NCBI RefSeq assembly: GCF_024505145.1 | Contig: NZ_JANIAA010000005.1 | Span: forward strand, 62,001-126,000 | Source of the DNA: Streptomyces rugosispiralis | Lineage (GTDB): Bacteria; Actinomycetota; Actinomycetes; Streptomycetales; Streptomycetaceae | DNA length: 64,000 nucleotides | Direction of reading: 5' to 3' | Shown here: piece by piece, positions 61,441 through 64,000 of the stretch | Layout: each line of letters begins with the position of its first letter | Numbering within the stretch: the first letter of the stretch is position 1 | Notes under the pieces: model-generated | Database searches by the model: none | Told to the model about the DNA's origin: nothing | What the model saw: the letters and a program-made list of their open reading frames with translations, nothing else | Program-made: the position numbers and the translations under genes

Positions 61441-62469
61441 ATGCGGGTCGGAGTGCTGACCGGCGGCGGTGACTGCCCCGGGCTCAACGCGGTCATCCGC
61501 GCCGTCGTGCGCAAGGGCGTACAGGAATACGGCTATGACTTCATCGGCTTCCGGGACGGCTGGCGCGGCCCTCTCGAGAACGACACCGTTCCCCTCGACA
61601 TCCGCGCGGTGCGCGGCATCCTGCCACGCGGCGGCACCATCCTCGGCTCCTCCCGCACCAACCCGCTCAAGAGCGAGGACGGCATCCGCCGGGTCAAGGA
61701 GAACCTGGTCAAGCAGGAGGTCGACGCGCTGATCGCGATCGGCGGCGAGGACACCCTCGGCGTCGCCGCGCGGCTCTCCGGCGACTACGGCCTCCGCTGT
61801 GTCGGCGTCCCCAAGACCATCGACAACGATCTGTCCGCCACCGACTACACCTTCGGCTTTGACACCGCCGTCAACATCGCCACCGAGGCCATCGACCGGC
61901 TCCACACCACCGCCGAATCCCATATGCGGGTGCTCGTCGTCGAGGTGATGGGCCGTCACGCCGGGTGGATCGCCCTGCACTCGGGGCTCGCCGGCGGCGC
62001 CAACGTCATCCTCCTCCCCGAACAGCGCTTCGATGTCGACCAGGTCTGCGCCTGGGTCGAATCCCGCTTCAAGATCCGCTACGCCCCGATCGTGGTGATC
62101 GCCGAGGGCGCGATGCCCAGGGACGGCGACGCCGTCCTCAAGGACGACACGCTCGACTCCTTCGGCCATGTCCGGCTCTCCGGGGTCGGCGAGTGGCTGG
62201 CCAAGGAGATCGAGAAGCGCACCGGTAAGGAGGCCCGCACCACCGTCCTCGGCCATGTCCAGCGCGGGGGCACGCCCAGCGCCTTCGACCGCTGGCTCGC
62301 CACCCGCTTCGGGCTGCACGCCATCGACGCGATCCGGGACGAGGACTTCGGAAAGATGGTCGCGCTGCGCGGCACCGACATCATCCGGGTACCGCTTGCC
62401 GAGGCGACCGCACGGCTCAAGACGGTCGATCCCTCGCTCTACGCCGAGGCCGAGGTCTTCTTCGGCTGA
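61441..62469 (+). CDS. pfkA: 6-phosphofructokinase, group III actinobacterial type
   Basis: The product is 342 residues from the ATG at 61441 with GGGAAG upstream. It phosphorylates fructose 6-phosphate. Motifs are VGVLTGGGDCPGLNAVIRAV, VGVPKTIDNDL with the catalytic aspartate, VVEVMGRHAGWIALHSG and GHVQRGGTPSAFDRW. At the phosphoryl-donor site GGEDT (Asp104) and PKTIDND (Lys125) replace the GGDGS and PGTIDND of classical ATP enzymes. That pair is more usual in pyrophosphate-dependent forms, so the donor is uncertain. A perfect hairpin follows. Confidence 0.92.
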   Translation: MRVGVLTGGGDCPGLNAVIRAVVRKGVQEYGYDFIGFRDGWRGPLENDTVPLDIRAVRGILPRGGTILGSSRTNPLKSEDGIRRVKENLVKQEVDALIAIGGEDTLGVAARLSGDYGLRCVGVPKTIDNDLSATDYTFGFDTAVNIATEAIDRLHTTAESHMRVLVVEVMGRHAGWIALHSGLAGGANVILLPEQRFDVDQVCAWVESRFKIRYAPIVVIAEGAMPRDGDAVLKDDTLDSFGHVRLSGVGEWLAKEIEKRTGKEARTTVLGHVQRGGTPSAFDRWLATRFGLHAIDAIRDEDFGKMVALRGTDIIRVPLAEATARLKTVDPSLYAEAEVFFG

Positions 62470-62490
62470 GGCCGTCTGGGTGCAGTACGG

Positions 62491-62527
62491 CGATGGGCCG
62501 GGCGCGGAAGTCGCGCCCGGCCCATCG
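62491..62527. terminator. Bidirectional terminator between pfkA and anthranilate synthase
   Basis: A perfect 16-bp stem, cgatgggccgggcgcg with its complement, around gaagt, between convergent genes. Confidence 0.88.
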
Positions 62528-62592
62528 TCACGCCGCCCTCCTCCGGGCCGGTGGGCCCGTCGGACCAGCCGTCCCTTTGGCGGGCGGACCCT

Positions 62593-64000
62593 TCAGACCA
62601 GCACGGCCGCCAGCAACTCCGCCACCAGCGCCGCCCCGTTCCGCGACAGCACCGACTCCGGGTGGAACTGCACCCCGGCGAAGCCCGGTCCGCGCAGCGC
62701 GTGGACATCGCCGGTCGCCGGGTCCCGGCTCAGCTCCACGCGGTGCATCGCCAGCTCCGCCTCCGCCGCCTCGTCGCAGCGCGCCGTGAAGGTGTTGTAG
62801 AAGCCGACGGTCTCCTCGCGTCCGAAGAAGTCGATCCGCTCCTGGGCGCCCTGGAACGGCACGTCCTTGCGCACGATCTCCAGCCCCAGCTCGGCCGCGA
62901 TCAGCTCGTTCCCCAGGCACACCCCCAGCAGCCCGTGCCGGTGCCCGGCCACCAGCTCGGCGGCCAGCGCCCGCAGGAACCGCATCTTCGGGTCGGCCGT
63001 GTCGCCCGGGTCACCGGGCCCCGGGCCGAGCACCACGGGCCCCTGATGCGCCAGCGCCGCCTCCCGCACCCCCGGCTCGTCGTAGCGCCGCACGGTCACG
63101 GTCAGCCCCGAGGTGCGCAGCAGATGCGCGAGCATCGCGGTGAAGGTGTCCTCGGCGTCGATCACCAGGGCATGCCCGGACAACCCCCCGATCTCAGGCT
63201 GCTCGGGGGCTTGCATCCGCAGCCAGAACGGCGCCAGGTCCGCGCGCCGCGCGTCCAGCGCCGCCCGTACCCGCGGATCGTCCGCGAGCCGCGGCCGCGG
63301 GCCCTCCTCCTCGGGCCGTACGGGCGCGGGCCGCACGCCCAGCGCGGTCAGCACCCCGGCCGCCTTCGCATGGGTCTCGGCCACTTCGCCGCGCGGGTCG
63401 GAGTGGCGGACCAGCGTGGCGCCGACGGCCACCTTCAGCGATCCCCCGGGGTCGATGTCGGCGGTCCGGATCAGGATCGGCGAGTCCAGGGTCTGGGCGC
63501 CGCCGCCGTCCCGTCCGATCAGCGCGAGCGCCCCCGCGTAGTAGCCGCGGCCACCGGGCTCGTACCGCTCGATCACCCGGCACGCGTTCTGCACCGGGGA
63601 GCCGGTGACGGTCGCCGCGAACATCGTCTCGCGGAGCACCTCCCGGACGTCGAGCGAGGAGCGGCCGCGCAGCTCGTACTCGGTGTGCGCGAGGTGCGCC
63701 ATCTCCTTGAGCCGGGGCCCGATCACCGTCCCGCCCATGTCGCCGACCGTGCACATCATCTTCAGCTCCTCGTCCACGACCATGGACAGCTCCTCCACCT
63801 CCTTGCGGTCGTGCAGGAACTCCAGCAGCCCCTCGGCGCTCGGCCCGCCCTCGGGATAGCGGTACGTCCCGCTGATCGGGTTCATCACGACCGTTCCCCC
63901 GGACATCCGCACATGGACCTCGGGGCTGGCCCCCACCAGCGTCCGCCCGTCCGCCGGCCGCACCACATACGTCCAGTAGGCGCCCCGCTCCCCGGCCAGC
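62593..64000 (-). CDS. Fused anthranilate synthase (TrpE-TrpG type), 5' end outside window
   Basis: The frame is open from 62593 through the window edge; the first visible residues are LAGERGAYWTYVVRPADGRT. The chorismate-binding part shows GASPEVHV, NPISGTYRYPEGG, FAATVTGSPVQNACRVIERY and YYAGALALIG. After a linker, the C-terminal glutamine amidotransferase has the catalytic cysteine in LLGVCLGNELIAAELG and VQFHPESVLSRNG. It makes anthranilate from chorismate. The single-chain form resembles PhzE-like and secondary anthranilate synthases in Streptomyces as well as tryptophan enzymes. No phenazine genes are visible, so the pathway is open. About 150-200 N-terminal residues are missing. Confidence 0.9.
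   Translation of the reverse strand, partial: LAGERGAYWTYVVRPADGRTLVGASPEVHVRMSGGTVVMNPISGTYRYPEGGPSAEGLLEFLHDRKEVEELSMVVDEELKMMCTVGDMGGTVIGPRLKEMAHLAHTEYELRGRSSLDVREVLRETMFAATVTGSPVQNACRVIERYEPGGRGYYAGALALIGRDGGGAQTLDSPILIRTADIDPGGSLKVAVGATLVRHSDPRGEVAETHAKAAGVLTALGVRPAPVRPEEEGPRPRLADDPRVRAALDARRADLAPFWLRMQAPEQPEIGGLSGHALVIDAEDTFTAMLAHLLRTSGLTVTVRRYDEPGVREAALAHQGPVVLGPGPGDPGDTADPKMRFLRALAAELVAGHRHGLLGVCLGNELIAAELGLEIVRKDVPFQGAQERIDFFGREETVGFYNTFTARCDEAAEAELAMHRVELSRDPATGDVHALRGPGFAGVQFHPESVLSRNGAALVAELLAAVLV

Noticed and set aside
62593..64000. Phenazine or other secondary-metabolite cluster
   Set aside because: The fused anthranilate synthase could belong to one, but no companion biosynthetic gene lies in the window.

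Overview
The window reads as a core chromosomal segment of a Streptomyces-type actinomycete. The coding sequence is very GC-rich, GTG and TTG starts are common, and two-component and cell-wall genes are abundant. From memory, gene order matches the Streptomyces coelicolor SCO2183-to-SCO2117 region. Much of it also parallels Mycobacterium tuberculosis Rv2182c-Rv2215: plsC, ArsA-like, SRPBCC, fadD15, pimB', NlpC/P60, trpD, ctaE-qcrCAB, ctaC, adoK, erpA, cobT/cobS, aminopeptidase, E2. No phage, plasmid, transposase, tRNA, rRNA, CRISPR array or secondary-metabolite cluster was recognised.

Layout. 1-9.4 kb: a WYL regulator (partial), pyruvate dehydrogenase E1 (aceE), its GntR/FCD neighbour, a secreted beta-propeller phytase, and the E2 and E3 subunits (sucB/dlaT-like, lpdA). 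9.7-15.4 kb: leucyl aminopeptidase and the cobalamin nucleotide-loop genes cobS, cobT and an MBL-cobU fusion. 15.5-20.6 kb: a small protein, a CmoM-like methyltransferase, a DUF3043 membrane protein, pspA-pspAA, and a NarL-type two-component system. 20.9-27.5 kb: nadA, erpA, a membrane-anchored protein, an adenosine-kinase-like PfkB protein, and a cysteine desulfurase-TusA fusion. 28-37.3 kb: the cytochrome bcc-aa3 respiratory branch (ctaCDF, ctaE, qcrCAB), interrupted by an L,D-transpeptidase and a receiver-domain protein.

37.5-49.4 kb: trpD, a SAM-IV riboswitch with a SufS-like aminotransferase, a stand-alone RAM protein, a rhomboid protease, a zinc-ribbon protein with a NYN nuclease, two NlpC/P60 hydrolases, a lipoprotein metalloprotease and a PimB'-like mannosyltransferase. 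49.5-64 kb: an acyl-CoA ligase, a metallophosphoesterase, SRPBCC and ArsA-like proteins, glucokinase, an EEP-fold protein, an alpha/beta hydrolase, plsC, a MacRS-like two-component system, phosphofructokinase and a fused anthranilate synthase (partial).

The genes are mostly housekeeping: pyruvate and 2-oxoacid oxidation, aerobic respiration, NAD/Fe-S/B12/sulfur cofactors, envelope phospholipids and peptidoglycan remodelling, and glycolysis. The less ordinary content lies between genes. A 31-bp palindromic unit occurs five times, four of them nested inside other repeats. Three MITE-like elements sit in CTAG/CTAG-like targets, two of them exactly at stop codons and one between a SAM riboswitch and its gene. 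There is a separate 227-bp element with perfect 25-bp inverted ends, a roughly 430-bp imperfect palindrome between cobU and cobT, and 35/36-bp minisatellites starting at gene ends. Candidate operators lie upstream of aceE and nadA. No wholly new multi-gene system was found. All identifications are by eye, and synteny statements are from memory.
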